From Ruminococcus sp. (GTDB lineage: Bacteria; Bacillota; Clostridia; Oscillospirales; Ruminococcaceae), in assembly GCA_015066875.1 (NCBI GenBank), contig SVNM01000018.1, forward strand, positions 1-38,086: DNA of 38,086 nucleotides, read 5' to 3'. How positions within the stretch are numbered: position 1 is the first letter of the stretch; every line of letters begins with the position of its first letter. Under the pieces are notes generated by a model. That model was given only the letters and a program-made list of their open reading frames with translations, ran no database searches and was not told the DNA's origin. Both the position numbers and the translations under genes were made by a program. Below are positions 24,638 to 32,610 of the stretch, piece by piece.

Positions 24638-25438
24638 TTGGTTGATTTTCAGCAGAAGGAACATTATTCTATCGACGATTTGCTCGATATTGTCAGACTT
24701 TTAAGAGGTGAGGGCGGTTGCCCCTGGGATATGGAGCAGACTCACAGCTCGATTAAAAGCGACTTCATCGAAGAGGTCTGCGAGGCCATTGAGGCTATTG
24801 ACCTTGAGGATACTGAGCTTCTTAAGGAAGAACTCGGTGATGTGCTTTTACAGGTAGTTTTCCATTGCAGAATTGAGGAAGAGCTCGATTCCTTCCGCTT
24901 TGATGATGTCTGCGATGATATCTGTAAAAAACTGATTATCCGTCACCCTCACGTTTTCGGTGATACTATCGTCGGTTCTACGGAAGATGTGCTTAAAAAC
25001 TGGGATAATATCAAAAAGGAAACTAAGGGACAGGATTCTTATACCGATACCCTTACAAGCGTTGCTAAATCTCTGCCCGCTCTTATGAGAGCTCAGAAGG
25101 TTGGCAAACGTGCTATGCGTGCAGGTATGGATTTCAGAACTGCAGATGACGCTATGAAATGCGTTAAGCTCGAAACTGCTGAGCTTGAAGAGGCTGTCGC
25201 ACAAGGCGATAAACAGCGTATTGAGGATGAATTCGGCGATCTGCTGTTTTCCTGTGTCAATGTTGCCCGCCATCTCGGCATAGATTCTGAAATCGCTCTT
25301 AAGTCTGCTACGGATAAATTTATCCGTCGCTTCTCTAAAACCGAGGAGCTTTTACAAATGAATTCCATCGACATGAAAGAGCTTTCTATTGAGGAGCTCG
25401 ATGTTTATTGGGATAAAGCTAAAAAATTATTAAAATAA
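24638..25438 (+). CDS. mazG: Nucleoside triphosphate pyrophosphohydrolase MazG
   Basis: A 266-residue protein (E. coli MazG is 263) with two MazG domains. The first has the GGCPWDMEQTHSSIK signature and the metal-binding EEVCEAIEAID ... EELGDVL; the second has ETAELEEAV ... EDEFGDLL. It hydrolyses NTPs, including damaged ones, to NMP and pyrophosphate. A TTG start at 24638 is the only start near the site AAGGGGGTG. Unlike Bacillus YabN it has no fused tetrapyrrole-methylase domain. It is followed by HU and rqcP, as in many clostridia. Confidence 0.95.
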   Translation: MVDFQQKEHYSIDDLLDIVRLLRGEGGCPWDMEQTHSSIKSDFIEEVCEAIEAIDLEDTELLKEELGDVLLQVVFHCRIEEELDSFRFDDVCDDICKKLIIRHPHVFGDTIVGSTEDVLKNWDNIKKETKGQDSYTDTLTSVAKSLPALMRAQKVGKRAMRAGMDFRTADDAMKCVKLETAELEEAVAQGDKQRIEDEFGDLLFSCVNVARHLGIDSEIALKSATDKFIRRFSKTEELLQMNSIDMKELSIEELDVYWDKAKKLLK

Positions 25439-25452
25439 CGGAGGTCATTATC

Positions 25453-25728
25453 ATGACAAAAACAGAACTTATCAATGCTATTGCTGCTAAGACAAACTGC
25501 ACTAAGAAGGACGCTGACGCTGCTCTTTCTGCTACACTCGCTGTAATCTCAGAAGCTCTTGAGAATGGTGAGAAGGTTTCTATCACAGGCTTCGGTACTT
25601 TCGAGGTTCGTGAGAGAGGCGAAAAGACTTGCATCAACCCCAAGACAAAGGAAACAATGGTTTGCCCTCCCTGCAAGGCTCCTGCTTTCAAGGCTGGTAA
25701 GGCTCTTAAGGAAGCTGTTAACAAGTAA
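25453..25728 (+). CDS. hup: HU family DNA-binding protein
   Basis: A 91-residue histone-like protein. MTKTELINAIAAKTNCTKKDA and the GEKVSITGFGTFEVRER beta-arm base are hallmarks of HU; the C-terminal APAFKAGKALKEAV completes the domain. HU dimers bend and compact DNA. An insertion of two Cys residues in the arm region (KTCINPK ... MVCPPCK) is noticeable. CGGAGGT lies before the ATG; the gene is 14 bp after mazG. Confidence 0.96.
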   Translation: MTKTELINAIAAKTNCTKKDADAALSATLAVISEALENGEKVSITGFGTFEVRERGEKTCINPKTKETMVCPPCKAPAFKAGKALKEAVNK

Positions 25729-25740
25729 TTATACCTATTT

Positions 25741-25778
25741 CAGGGGCAAACCTTTCGGGTTTGTCCCTGTTTATTTTT
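25741..25778 (+). terminator. Terminator after the HU gene
   Basis: CAGGGGCAAACC pairs with GGGTTTGTCCCTG around TTTC (one mismatch), followed by TTTATTTTT. Read-through is needed for rqcP unless it has its own promoter. Confidence 0.8.
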
Positions 25779-25790
25779 GAAAGGATTTTT

Positions 25791-26033
25791 ATGAGACTGG
25801 ATAAGTATCTTAAGGTCACCCGACTCATCAAGCGACGCACTATTGCTAACGAAGCCTGCGACGCTGAAAAGGTTGTTGTAAACGGAAAAATCGCCCGTGC
25901 CTCTTACGATGTAAAGGTGGGCGATGTTATCGAAATCAATATGGGTACAAGACCTCTTAAAGTAAAGGTTACTAATGTTACCGAGCACGCTACTAAGGAA
26001 ACTGCTTCTGATAACTACGTTGTAATCGACTGA
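25791..26033 (+). CDS. rqcP: S4-domain RNA-binding protein RqcP (YabO/HslR-like)
   Basis: An 80-residue protein made of one S4 RNA-binding domain (MRLDKYLKVTRLIKRRTIANEACD split by the typical VVVNGKIARASYDVKVGDVIEI strand). RqcP works with RqcH in ribosome-associated quality control, adding C-terminal Ala tails to stalled nascent chains. In Bacillus yabO lies next to yabN (mazG) and the sporulation genes yabP and yabQ; those two are missing here. The ATG at 25791 follows GAAAGGA; an upstream ATG in frame lies in the terminator. Confidence 0.92.
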   Translation: MRLDKYLKVTRLIKRRTIANEACDAEKVVVNGKIARASYDVKVGDVIEINMGTRPLKVKVTNVTEHATKETASDNYVVID

Positions 26034-26042
26034 AAATAACAA

Positions 26043-26078
26043 AAAGCTGTCGGAAAATTCCGACAGCTTTCTTTTTTT
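26043..26078. terminator. Terminator between rqcP and the SDR gene
   Basis: AAAGCTGTCGGA and TCCGACAGCTTT form a 12-bp stem around AAAT, followed by CTTTTTTT. It ends at the stop codon of the convergent gene. Confidence 0.85.
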
Positions 26079-27030
26079 ACTTTGTGTTATGTATATCCCA
26101 TCTGAAGGATAAAAGCTTCGATGCCTTGTTGTTATCAAGCATATTGTTGTTTTCAATTGTTGATAAATCAAGATAGCGGTAATTTGTCTTTTCGTCCTTG
26201 CTTGAGAACTTCTTGAAAATCTTGGATAATGCGTCCTTACCGGGCTTTCTCTGAAGAACCGGTCCGAGACGGTGATTTTCTCTCATAAAAGCAATTATAT
26301 CAGAAGCAGTAATGAGAAGCTTATCACTTACGTTATATACGCCGGCATATGTCATATCATCTGCATTCTTTACATAGCAAAGGATAAAATCAACCAGATT
26401 GTGCACACAGCAGAACTGGAAGCCGTACTGACCTGTGCCATATACAAACTTTGTGTTATCTTTAGGATCTGTAATCTTTGAAAGAAGATTTTCTGTGAAA
26501 TTCTTTGTGTAGACAGGTGAAAATCTCAAAATACAGCACATACACTGCTTATGATGCTTCATTTCGCCTACGAGAGCCTTTTCAGACTCAAGCTTCATTT
26601 CTGCATAGTTATTGCGTGGCTTAAGGTCATCATCTTCACGGATAGGCTCACGTGTTTTTGGGAACTCATAAACCATATCTGTACTGAGGAGAATGAACTT
26701 TTCAATACCTGCGTCCATTGCATAACGGAAAATAAACTTATCACAAGCCTTGGAATTCTTCATAATATCATCTGTTATTATGGGACCAAGGTCGTTATCA
26801 ACGATATTTCCAGCGTGAACGACAATATCAATTTTATTATTCTCGAATATTTCCGCAAACTTATTTTTATCTGTCATTGAAGCTTCGATAAAAGAATAAT
26901 GCAGTTTTCCGGTATTGTAATCCCCTTCGGTGCTGTCAACAGCAATTACATTATTTCCCTTTTTAAGCAGTCCGGAGCAAATATGCTGACCGATGAGTCC
27001 GCAACCGCCTGTAACAAGAACTGTTTTCAT
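26077..27030 (-). CDS. NAD(P)-dependent epimerase/dehydratase (extended SDR)
   Basis: A 317-residue Rossmann-fold protein. The cofactor motif is TGGCGLIGQH near the N-terminus, followed by an acidic residue (AVDSTEGD) that suggests NAD. The catalytic YxxxK reads YAEMK, and STDMVY supplies the Ser/Thr. Relatives are nucleotide-sugar epimerases and dehydratases; the substrate is unknown. The ATG at 27030 is 7 bases after AGGAGG; the ATG at 27036 touches the site. It has its own promoter and is monocistronic. It differs clearly from the GalE encoded 5 kb away. Confidence 0.85.
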   Translation of the reverse strand: MKTVLVTGGCGLIGQHICSGLLKKGNNVIAVDSTEGDYNTGKLHYSFIEASMTDKNKFAEIFENNKIDIVVHAGNIVDNDLGPIITDDIMKNSKACDKFIFRYAMDAGIEKFILLSTDMVYEFPKTREPIREDDDLKPRNNYAEMKLESEKALVGEMKHHKQCMCCILRFSPVYTKNFTENLLSKITDPKDNTKFVYGTGQYGFQFCCVHNLVDFILCYVKNADDMTYAGVYNVSDKLLITASDIIAFMRENHRLGPVLQRKPGKDALSKIFKKFSSKDEKTNYRYLDLSTIENNNMLDNNKASKLLSFRWDIHNTK

Positions 27031-27066
27031 CTTCATACCTCCTATTGAAGTCACGTTATCACCATA

Positions 27067-27095
27067 ATTATAACACAGAAATATGAAATTTGCAA
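27067..27095 (-). promoter_or_regulatory. Promoter of the SDR gene
   Basis: Minus strand TTGCAA (27095-27090), 17-bp spacer, TATAAT (27072-27067). Confidence 0.78.
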
Positions 27096-27104
27096 CACTT
27101 ATTT

Positions 27105-27145
27105 CAAAAATAAAGCAGTTTTATGAATTATTCACAAAACTGCTT
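27105..27145 (-). terminator. Terminator of the solute-binding protein gene
   Basis: On the minus strand AAGCAGTTTT pairs with AAAACTGCTT around a 13-base loop, followed by TATTTTTG. Confidence 0.75.
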
Positions 27146-27154
27146 GTATTTATT

Positions 27155-28555
27155 TTATTCTGCTGTATTTAATACAGGGTTTGCATTGATTTCCTCAAGG
27201 TATGTATCAAGAGTTCCATAGATTGCATCGTATGTTTCGTTCCAGGGTGTTCCTCTTGCTGTGTTTCTGAGGTATCCGTCAAGGAGGTCAGAACAGTCTG
27301 TTGAAACGCCTGTTGAGTAATCTACAATGGGGTTAGCATCTGCAAGTTCCTGCATGCTTGCCTTCATCTCAACCATTTCCTCTGTCCAGCCGTAGTCATC
27401 GATCATCTGCTGGTCAGCGATTGCGTTGATTTCCTCATCAATGAGAGTATATCTCTTACAATCGAGATACTTAGCAACGCCCTCAGGATTCTGAGCGCCC
27501 TTAACCATTACGTATGACTCAATACCAACGGGGATATAGTACTCATCAGACTCAGGGTCCTTAGGCATAGGAACGAAGAATGCGTCCTCACCGAATTCGC
27601 CCTGCCACTGTGAAGCCTCACGATAGAATGAATAGAGACCTACAGGATAGAAGAGAAGCTTGCCTTCGCCGATATACTGGGGCTTAGCTGTCCAGCCGTA
27701 GTCGCCTACACCGATAGCGATGCAGTTTGTGCTGTAGAGGTCATAGAGCCAGTTCTGAACGCGCTCCATTGAAGAATCAGCAAGGTTATTAACGAGAACG
27801 CCGTCCTCAAGGCCTACAGCGGGAACACCTGTTGTATTCATAAGACCGAACTCGAACCACCAGCCGTCGATACCATACTTCTGATTATCTGTATCAACGA
27901 ATGCCTCAAGCATTTCCTGGAAAGCGTCCCAATCCCACTCGCCTTTTTCGTAAAGCTTAGCGGGGTCCTCAAGACCTGCTTCCTCGATAGTCTTTCTGTT
28001 GTAAACGCAGGCAACCTTATCACCTGTAGCCTGAACTATAGCCATATAGTGATTGCCGTTCCACATTGCAGAGTCATTAGCTTCCTGAACGTCCTCCCAG
28101 AGAGGTGAACTGAAATCGATATAATCATCGATAGGCTGGAACATACCTCTTACAGCGCCCTTAGGGAATGCGTCGAGGTTTCCTGCATAGAAGAAATCGA
28201 TACCCTCACCGCTGTTGATAGCCTCAGCCAGCTTCTCATAGCGGTTATCCCAGGTTACCTTATGCCATTCTACCTGTCCGCCGTAACGCTCCTGGAAAAC
28301 AGCAAGGTCAGTGGGAACGTTCTTGCCTGTACCATCGGGGTTGATATCCCAGTCAGACATCCACTTGATTGTCTTGTTTTCCAGCTCACCTGTAAGAAGT
28401 TCATCTTCAGTTACAAGGCTGTTGATTTCCTCTCTTTTAGAGGAATCAAGCTCCTTATAGGATTCGCTTGATTTGCCTTCCTCGCCACAAGCAAATAACG
28501 AGAGGGACATTGCTGTGACAAGAAGAGCAGAAATTAAAGCTTTCATTTTCTTCAT
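27155..28555 (-). CDS. Extracellular solute-binding lipoprotein (ABC transporter family 1)
   Basis: A 466-residue protein. The leader KKMKALISALLVTAMSLSLFAC has a lipobox (LFAC), so it is anchored to the outer membrane face by a lipidated Cys. The mature sequence follows the family 1 sugar-binding protein layout, with YMAIVQATGDKVACVYNRK near the middle hinge and many Trp/Tyr residues expected to stack on a carbohydrate. No permease or ATPase gene is adjacent: it has its own promoter and terminator. The ATG at 28555 follows AAAGGAG. Sugar specificity is not predictable. Confidence 0.88.
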   Translation of the reverse strand: MKKMKALISALLVTAMSLSLFACGEEGKSSESYKELDSSKREEINSLVTEDELLTGELENKTIKWMSDWDINPDGTGKNVPTDLAVFQERYGGQVEWHKVTWDNRYEKLAEAINSGEGIDFFYAGNLDAFPKGAVRGMFQPIDDYIDFSSPLWEDVQEANDSAMWNGNHYMAIVQATGDKVACVYNRKTIEEAGLEDPAKLYEKGEWDWDAFQEMLEAFVDTDNQKYGIDGWWFEFGLMNTTGVPAVGLEDGVLVNNLADSSMERVQNWLYDLYSTNCIAIGVGDYGWTAKPQYIGEGKLLFYPVGLYSFYREASQWQGEFGEDAFFVPMPKDPESDEYYIPVGIESYVMVKGAQNPEGVAKYLDCKRYTLIDEEINAIADQQMIDDYGWTEEMVEMKASMQELADANPIVDYSTGVSTDCSDLLDGYLRNTARGTPWNETYDAIYGTLDTYLEEINANPVLNTAE

Positions 28556-28586
28556 TGTAAAAACTCCTTTAAACACAATTTTCCTT

Positions 28587-28615
28587 ATTATAACATTTTT
28601 GCACTGATATGTCAA
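28587..28615 (-). promoter_or_regulatory. Full-consensus promoter of the solute-binding protein gene
   Basis: Minus strand TTGACA (28615-28610), 17-bp spacer, TATAAT (28592-28587). Confidence 0.88.
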
Positions 28616-28724
28616 TCATCATTTTTCATATATTTGCACACCATTTGTTAGTTATTTTCAACAGTCATAGCCTTTACTTTTTGTATAACACGTTATATAT
28701 CCGCTTAATTTAAGCACACATCAC

Positions 28725-29390
28725 TTAACTACAGCTTGTCCCTGACCTTCTGTACGCACAATTTTGCCTTGCACTGCACTTTTCGCATTTTGTTGCTACG
28801 CGGTCTACGGGAGTCTCCGATACTCCTATAATCGCTGTGACTGATTTCGTCGGTACAAGCAATGAGCTGTCAGTTACGGTAAGTCCTATTCTCCGTGTTG
28901 CATCAAGAAAACTCAGAATATCCTTCTGCATATCAATGGGAAAATCCCCGTATCCGGGACTATATCGGGTTGTACGATATATACCCTGAGCGTTGCGGAA
29001 AATCTCCTCCTCAGCCCTGTCGCACACCTGCTCAATTGCACTACTGCACAGGGCGTCAACAGCAAGAGCCTCAGTCATATCCCTTATCTGCGCCTGTCTT
29101 ATAAGCTTATCCGCCTCTGATGAAAGAGTTGACGCAAGAATTACAGCTCTTGTACAGCCCTTTAAATGCTCTTTTATATCACTTCCCTTAAGCGGAGTAC
29201 TCATACCCTCTGCAAAAAGCTCATCGCCGTAATAATACAGCGATGTCTCACGATATGTATACTTAGGACACAGTGTTGCTCTTACAAGCTCCTCTGCCCT
29301 GTCTAAAATCTCATTTATCTGCGTGTCAGCCTCTCCGCGTATTCCCATATATCTGCACGCTTCGGCTTTAGAAACATGATCCAGACGCAT
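28725..29390 (-). CDS. Stand-alone MetH activation-domain protein
   Basis: A 221-residue protein matching the C-terminal S-adenosylmethionine-binding activation domain of cobalamin-dependent methionine synthase. The family motif RYSPGYGDFPI (RxxxGYGD) and the following SLLVPTKSVTAIIGVS strand are clear, and a four-Cys end (CEKCSARQNCAY ... SC) may bind a metal or cluster. In organisms with split MetH, this domain reactivates the oxidised B12 cofactor. The ATG at 29390 starts one base after the metF stop; a GTG at 29399 overlapping metF is the alternative. Coupling to metF supports the methionine-cycle role. Confidence 0.9.
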   Translation of the reverse strand: MRLDHVSKAEACRYMGIRGEADTQINEILDRAEELVRATLCPKYTYRETSLYYYGDELFAEGMSTPLKGSDIKEHLKGCTRAVILASTLSSEADKLIRQAQIRDMTEALAVDALCSSAIEQVCDRAEEEIFRNAQGIYRTTRYSPGYGDFPIDMQKDILSFLDATRRIGLTVTDSSLLVPTKSVTAIIGVSETPVDRVATKCEKCSARQNCAYRRSGTSCS

Positions 29391-29391
29391 T

Positions 29392-30252
29392 TTACGCACC
29401 TATAATTCCCGAAACAGACTCGCTGATTTTTCTTGCAACGTATGGGTTATTCATTGTATAGAGGTGAATTCCGTCTACGCCCTCAGCAACAAGGTCAACA
29501 ATCTGGTCAACGGCATAGGCAATACCCGCATCACGCAGAGCTTCGGGACTATGCTCATATCTCTGCATAATCTTCGTAAACTTGTTTGGCAGACTTGCTC
29601 CGCACATTGTAACCATACGCTCGATCTGATTTTTATTTGTAACAGGCATAATTCCCGCCTCAATAGGCACGTTTATTCCAGCTATGGCTATCTTCTCACG
29701 GAACTCAAAGAACGACCTGTTATCGAAGAAAAGCTGTGAAATAAGGTGGTCTGCGCCTGCCTCAACCTTTTCTTTAAGGTGGAGTATATCCTCTACCATA
29801 CTTGATGCTTCGGGGTGGCACTCTGGATAGCAGGCTCCTGCGATATCAAAATCGCCCTTCTCCTTAATAAAACGGATAATATCACTTGCATATCTGAAAT
29901 CGTTTTTCGGCGGAATTTCAGGGTTTATATCTCCTCTGAGAGCAAGAACGTTCTCAATTCCCCTCGATTTGATTTCATCAAGAACCGCAGAAACCTCTTC
30001 TCTTGAATAATTGATACAGGGAAGATGTATTACGGGAGTTATTCCATACTCCTTGATTTTTGAAGCCACGTCACAGGCAAGCTGTCCGTTTCCGCTTCCG
30101 CCCGCGCTGTATGTAACGCTGATAAAGTCGGGGGAAAGGTCCTTAAGCTCTTCCAGAGTCTTATAAATTACCTCAATAGAGCTTGTTTTTTTCGGCGGAA
30201 AAACCTCAAAGGAAAAAACTGTTTTTTTGTCGAATAATTCTCTAACCTTCAT
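29392..30252 (-). CDS. metF: 5,10-methylenetetrahydrofolate reductase
   Basis: A 286-residue FAD-dependent TIM barrel. FSFEVFPPKK near the N-terminus carries the conserved catalytic Glu; LALRGDINP and the PIEAGIMPVTN loop are family blocks. It reduces methylene-THF to methyl-THF, the methyl donor for methionine synthase. Directly followed by the MetH activation-domain gene and preceded by ung (10 bp), inside a five-gene operon starting at galE. No SAM riboswitch or T-box is visible upstream. Confidence 0.96.
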   Translation of the reverse strand: MKVRELFDKKTVFSFEVFPPKKTSSIEVIYKTLEELKDLSPDFISVTYSAGGSGNGQLACDVASKIKEYGITPVIHLPCINYSREEVSAVLDEIKSRGIENVLALRGDINPEIPPKNDFRYASDIIRFIKEKGDFDIAGACYPECHPEASSMVEDILHLKEKVEAGADHLISQLFFDNRSFFEFREKIAIAGINVPIEAGIMPVTNKNQIERMVTMCGASLPNKFTKIMQRYEHSPEALRDAGIAYAVDQIVDLVAEGVDGIHLYTMNNPYVARKISESVSGIIGA

Positions 30253-30262
30253 AATTGCACCT

Positions 30263-30934
30263 CTAATCTATGCTCCAGTCGATTTCCTCAAGTCCTTTTG
30301 ACCTGAGAAATTCATTTGCTTTTGAGAAATGTCTGCATCCGAAAAAGCCATTATACGCCGACAACGGACTTGGGTGTGCCGATGTCAGCACGCAATGGGC
30401 GGGATTTGTTATTAGCTGAGCCTTTGCTTTTGCGTCTGCTCCCCACAGAAGAAACACCATAGGCGTCGCTCTTTCGTTAAGAAGCTTTATAACAGTGCTT
30501 GTGAACTCTTCCCAGCCGAGACCTCTGTGACTTCTTGCGCTGTTTGCACGCACTGTCAGCACAGAATTCAGAAGAAGTACTCCGTTTTCAGCCCATTTTG
30601 TAAGCTCGCCGTGCTTTCCTGTGTTATCTATTCCAATATCGGATTTGATTTCCTTGAAGATATTTACCAGCGACGGTGGCGGAGCAACTCCCTTACGCAC
30701 AGAAAAGCTCAGCCCGTGAGCCTGTCCCTCGCCGTGATAGGGGTCCTGTCCTATAATAACGCACTTCACATCGCTGTAGTTTGTATATTTAAGAGCATTG
30801 AATATATCATACATTCCGGGGAAGATACGCTGTGTTTTATACTCGTTGATAAGTATCTGCCTGAGTCTCAGGTAATACTCCTTAGTGAACTCGTCCGCAA
30901 GCAGAATATCCCACTCATTATTGAACTGAACCAT
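30263..30934 (-). CDS. ung: Uracil-DNA glycosylase
   Basis: A 223-residue family 1 UDG. GQDPYHGEGQAHGLSFSV is the water-activating motif (catalytic Asp in QDPYH), and HPSPLSAYNGFFGCRHFS is the DNA minor-groove leucine loop. It removes uracil from DNA to start base-excision repair. The ATG at 30934 follows AAGGGAG by 11 bases; the GTG at 30946 would overlap that site. Confidence 0.97.
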   Translation of the reverse strand: MVQFNNEWDILLADEFTKEYYLRLRQILINEYKTQRIFPGMYDIFNALKYTNYSDVKCVIIGQDPYHGEGQAHGLSFSVRKGVAPPPSLVNIFKEIKSDIGIDNTGKHGELTKWAENGVLLLNSVLTVRANSARSHRGLGWEEFTSTVIKLLNERATPMVFLLWGADAKAKAQLITNPAHCVLTSAHPSPLSAYNGFFGCRHFSKANEFLRSKGLEEIDWSID

Positions 30935-30960
30935 TGCAAAGCGCACTCCCTTCGCCCATA

Positions 30961-31458
30961 TCAGTCGTTGTAGACTGTATCCTCATAATACTTGAATTTA
31001 ACAAGAGTATTTCTCTTATATGTAAGTGAGCCCTGCTGATTGAAAGGAACTCTGTCATATGCGTTTCGTGAGCACTCAATTTTAAGAGTTTTACCCTTTC
31101 TTGTAACGAAAACAAGCTCGTAATACTCATCAATCATTTTAACCTGTCCTGTACTTTCAATTACTCTCAGACGGTCATCGCTTTTTCTGATAAGTGTAGC
31201 CATTTCCACAATAGGCTCTGAAGTTCTTTTCTGAACGTCATCATTTCTTGACGATTTCTTAGAGCCTGAAGAGCGGTCCGGCTGGCTTTTTTTCTGCACA
31301 GGTCGCTGTTCATAGTCATCGTCATCTGTGCGCTCCTCAAGAAAGATTGATAAAAACTTCATAAACGGGCTTTTGCCTGTAAAAAGTATTATCACCACAA
31401 GAAGCACTACTGCTATGCCCACAAGGAGCATAAATAAATTTTTCATCTGTTCTGTCAT
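30961..31458 (-). CDS. DUF2500-like membrane-anchored protein
   Basis: A 165-residue protein. One transmembrane segment (LFMLLVGIAVVLLVVIILF) is followed by a disordered, charged linker (about 40-85) and a small beta domain (about 87-165) with YELVFVTRKGKTLKIECSRN and a GSLTYKRNTLVKF end that resembles DUF2500. No function is established for that family. It lies between galE (18 bp) and ung (26 bp) in the same operon. Confidence 0.7.
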   Translation of the reverse strand: MTEQMKNLFMLLVGIAVVLLVVIILFTGKSPFMKFLSIFLEERTDDDDYEQRPVQKKSQPDRSSGSKKSSRNDDVQKRTSEPIVEMATLIRKSDDRLRVIESTGQVKMIDEYYELVFVTRKGKTLKIECSRNAYDRVPFNQQGSLTYKRNTLVKFKYYEDTVYND

Positions 31459-31476
31459 TTTTTGTCCCCTCTTTAT

Positions 31477-32490
31477 TTATATAATTCCTGCGGGATTAAG
31501 CTTGGTAAAGTTCCAGCTGTCCTCGCACATTTCGTTGATATCAGCCTTGGCACTCCAGCCGAAAAGCTCCAGCGCCTTTGAAGCGTCCGCATAGGAAACA
31601 GCGATGTCTCCGGCACGTCTTGGAGTAATTTTCTTGGGAATTGCCTTTCCGCAGGCTTTTTCATAGGCTTCTACAACCTGAAGGACGCTTGAGCCGTTTC
31701 CTGTTCCCAGATTTACTGCCTCAAAGCCCTTATTCTTCATTGCGTAATCTATAGCGCAGACGTGTCCTTTAGCAAGGTCTGTTACGTGAATGTAGTCTCT
31801 TACGCCTGTTCCATCGGGAGTATCATAATCATCGCCGAAAACTCCAAGACATTCAAGCTTTCCTGACGCAACCTTTGCGATATACGGAACAAGATTGTTA
31901 GGAATTCCATTTGGGTCTTCGCCGAGAAGTCCGCTTTTGTGAGCTCCTATTGGATTGAAATATCTCAGCGCAACTGCTGAAAAATCTCCGTCAGAAACGC
32001 AGACATCACGCAGAATCTGCTCGATCATAACCTTTGTGTAGCCATAGGGATTTGTTGCTGATGTGGGCATATCCTCTGTGTACGGAGCCTCATTGTTCAT
32101 TCCATAAACAGTTGCCGACGAGGAGAATACTATCCTCTTGCAGTTGTGCTTCTGCATTGCTTCAAGGAGAGTAACGCTTCCGCCGATATTGTTATTGTAG
32201 TACATCAGGGGCTTCTCAACAGACTCACCGACAGCCTTATAGCCAGCAAAATGAACTACTGCGTCGATAGCAAACTGAGAGAATACTGTTTCGCAATCCT
32301 CAGCACAGCAGATGTCTCCCTTAAAGAAATCAACAGGCTTTCCGGCAATTTTTTCGATACGCTGTATAACAGCTTCCTTAGAGTTGCTCAGGTTGTCCAT
32401 AACAACGACTTCATATCCCGCGTCAAGAAGCTCGACACAGGTGTGACTTCCTATAAAACCGGCGCCACCGGTAACAAGAATTTTTCCCAT
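31477..32490 (-). CDS. galE: UDP-glucose 4-epimerase
   Basis: A 337-residue extended SDR. The NAD motif is TGGAGFIGSH at the N-terminus; SSSATVYG and YGYTK give the Ser/Tyr/Lys triad; ALRYFNPIGAH is the GalE substrate-binding block. It interconverts UDP-glucose and UDP-galactose for surface glycans or galactose use. GGAGG is placed 5 bases before the ATG at 32490. First gene of the operon galE / DUF2500-like / ung / metF / MetH-activation. Confidence 0.96.
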   Translation of the reverse strand: MGKILVTGGAGFIGSHTCVELLDAGYEVVVMDNLSNSKEAVIQRIEKIAGKPVDFFKGDICCAEDCETVFSQFAIDAVVHFAGYKAVGESVEKPLMYYNNNIGGSVTLLEAMQKHNCKRIVFSSSATVYGMNNEAPYTEDMPTSATNPYGYTKVMIEQILRDVCVSDGDFSAVALRYFNPIGAHKSGLLGEDPNGIPNNLVPYIAKVASGKLECLGVFGDDYDTPDGTGVRDYIHVTDLAKGHVCAIDYAMKNKGFEAVNLGTGNGSSVLQVVEAYEKACGKAIPKKITPRRAGDIAVSYADASKALELFGWSAKADINEMCEDSWNFTKLNPAGII

Positions 32491-32521
32491 AGAGTCCTCC
32501 ATAATAAGTACATATATTATT

Positions 32522-32550
32522 ATTATATTATATTTCCTCTCATTTTGCAA
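32522..32550 (-). promoter_or_regulatory. Promoter of the galE operon
   Basis: Minus strand TTGCAA (32550-32545), 17-bp spacer, TATAAT (32527-32522). Its -35 box lies 7 bp from the -35 box of the divergent ttcA-like promoter. Confidence 0.78.
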
Positions 32551-32557
32551 GTTTTAT

Positions 32558-32586
32558 TTGCAAATTTTAACCCGATGTGCTATAAT
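32558..32586 (+). promoter_or_regulatory. Promoter of the ttcA-like gene
   Basis: TTGCAA (32558-32563), 17-bp spacer, TATAAT (32581-32586), back to back with the galE promoter. Confidence 0.8.
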
Positions 32587-32610
32587 AATAAAAAAACCTC
32601 GGAGGCGTTT

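Noticed and set aside
30253-30262. SAM riboswitch or T-box controlling metF
   Set aside because: metF follows ung by 10 bp and no leader space exists; the operon leader before galE is too short as well.
32146-32610. N-terminal extension of the TtcA-like frame into galE
   Set aside because: The added residues are antisense to galE; the promoter and ribosome site place the start at 32611.
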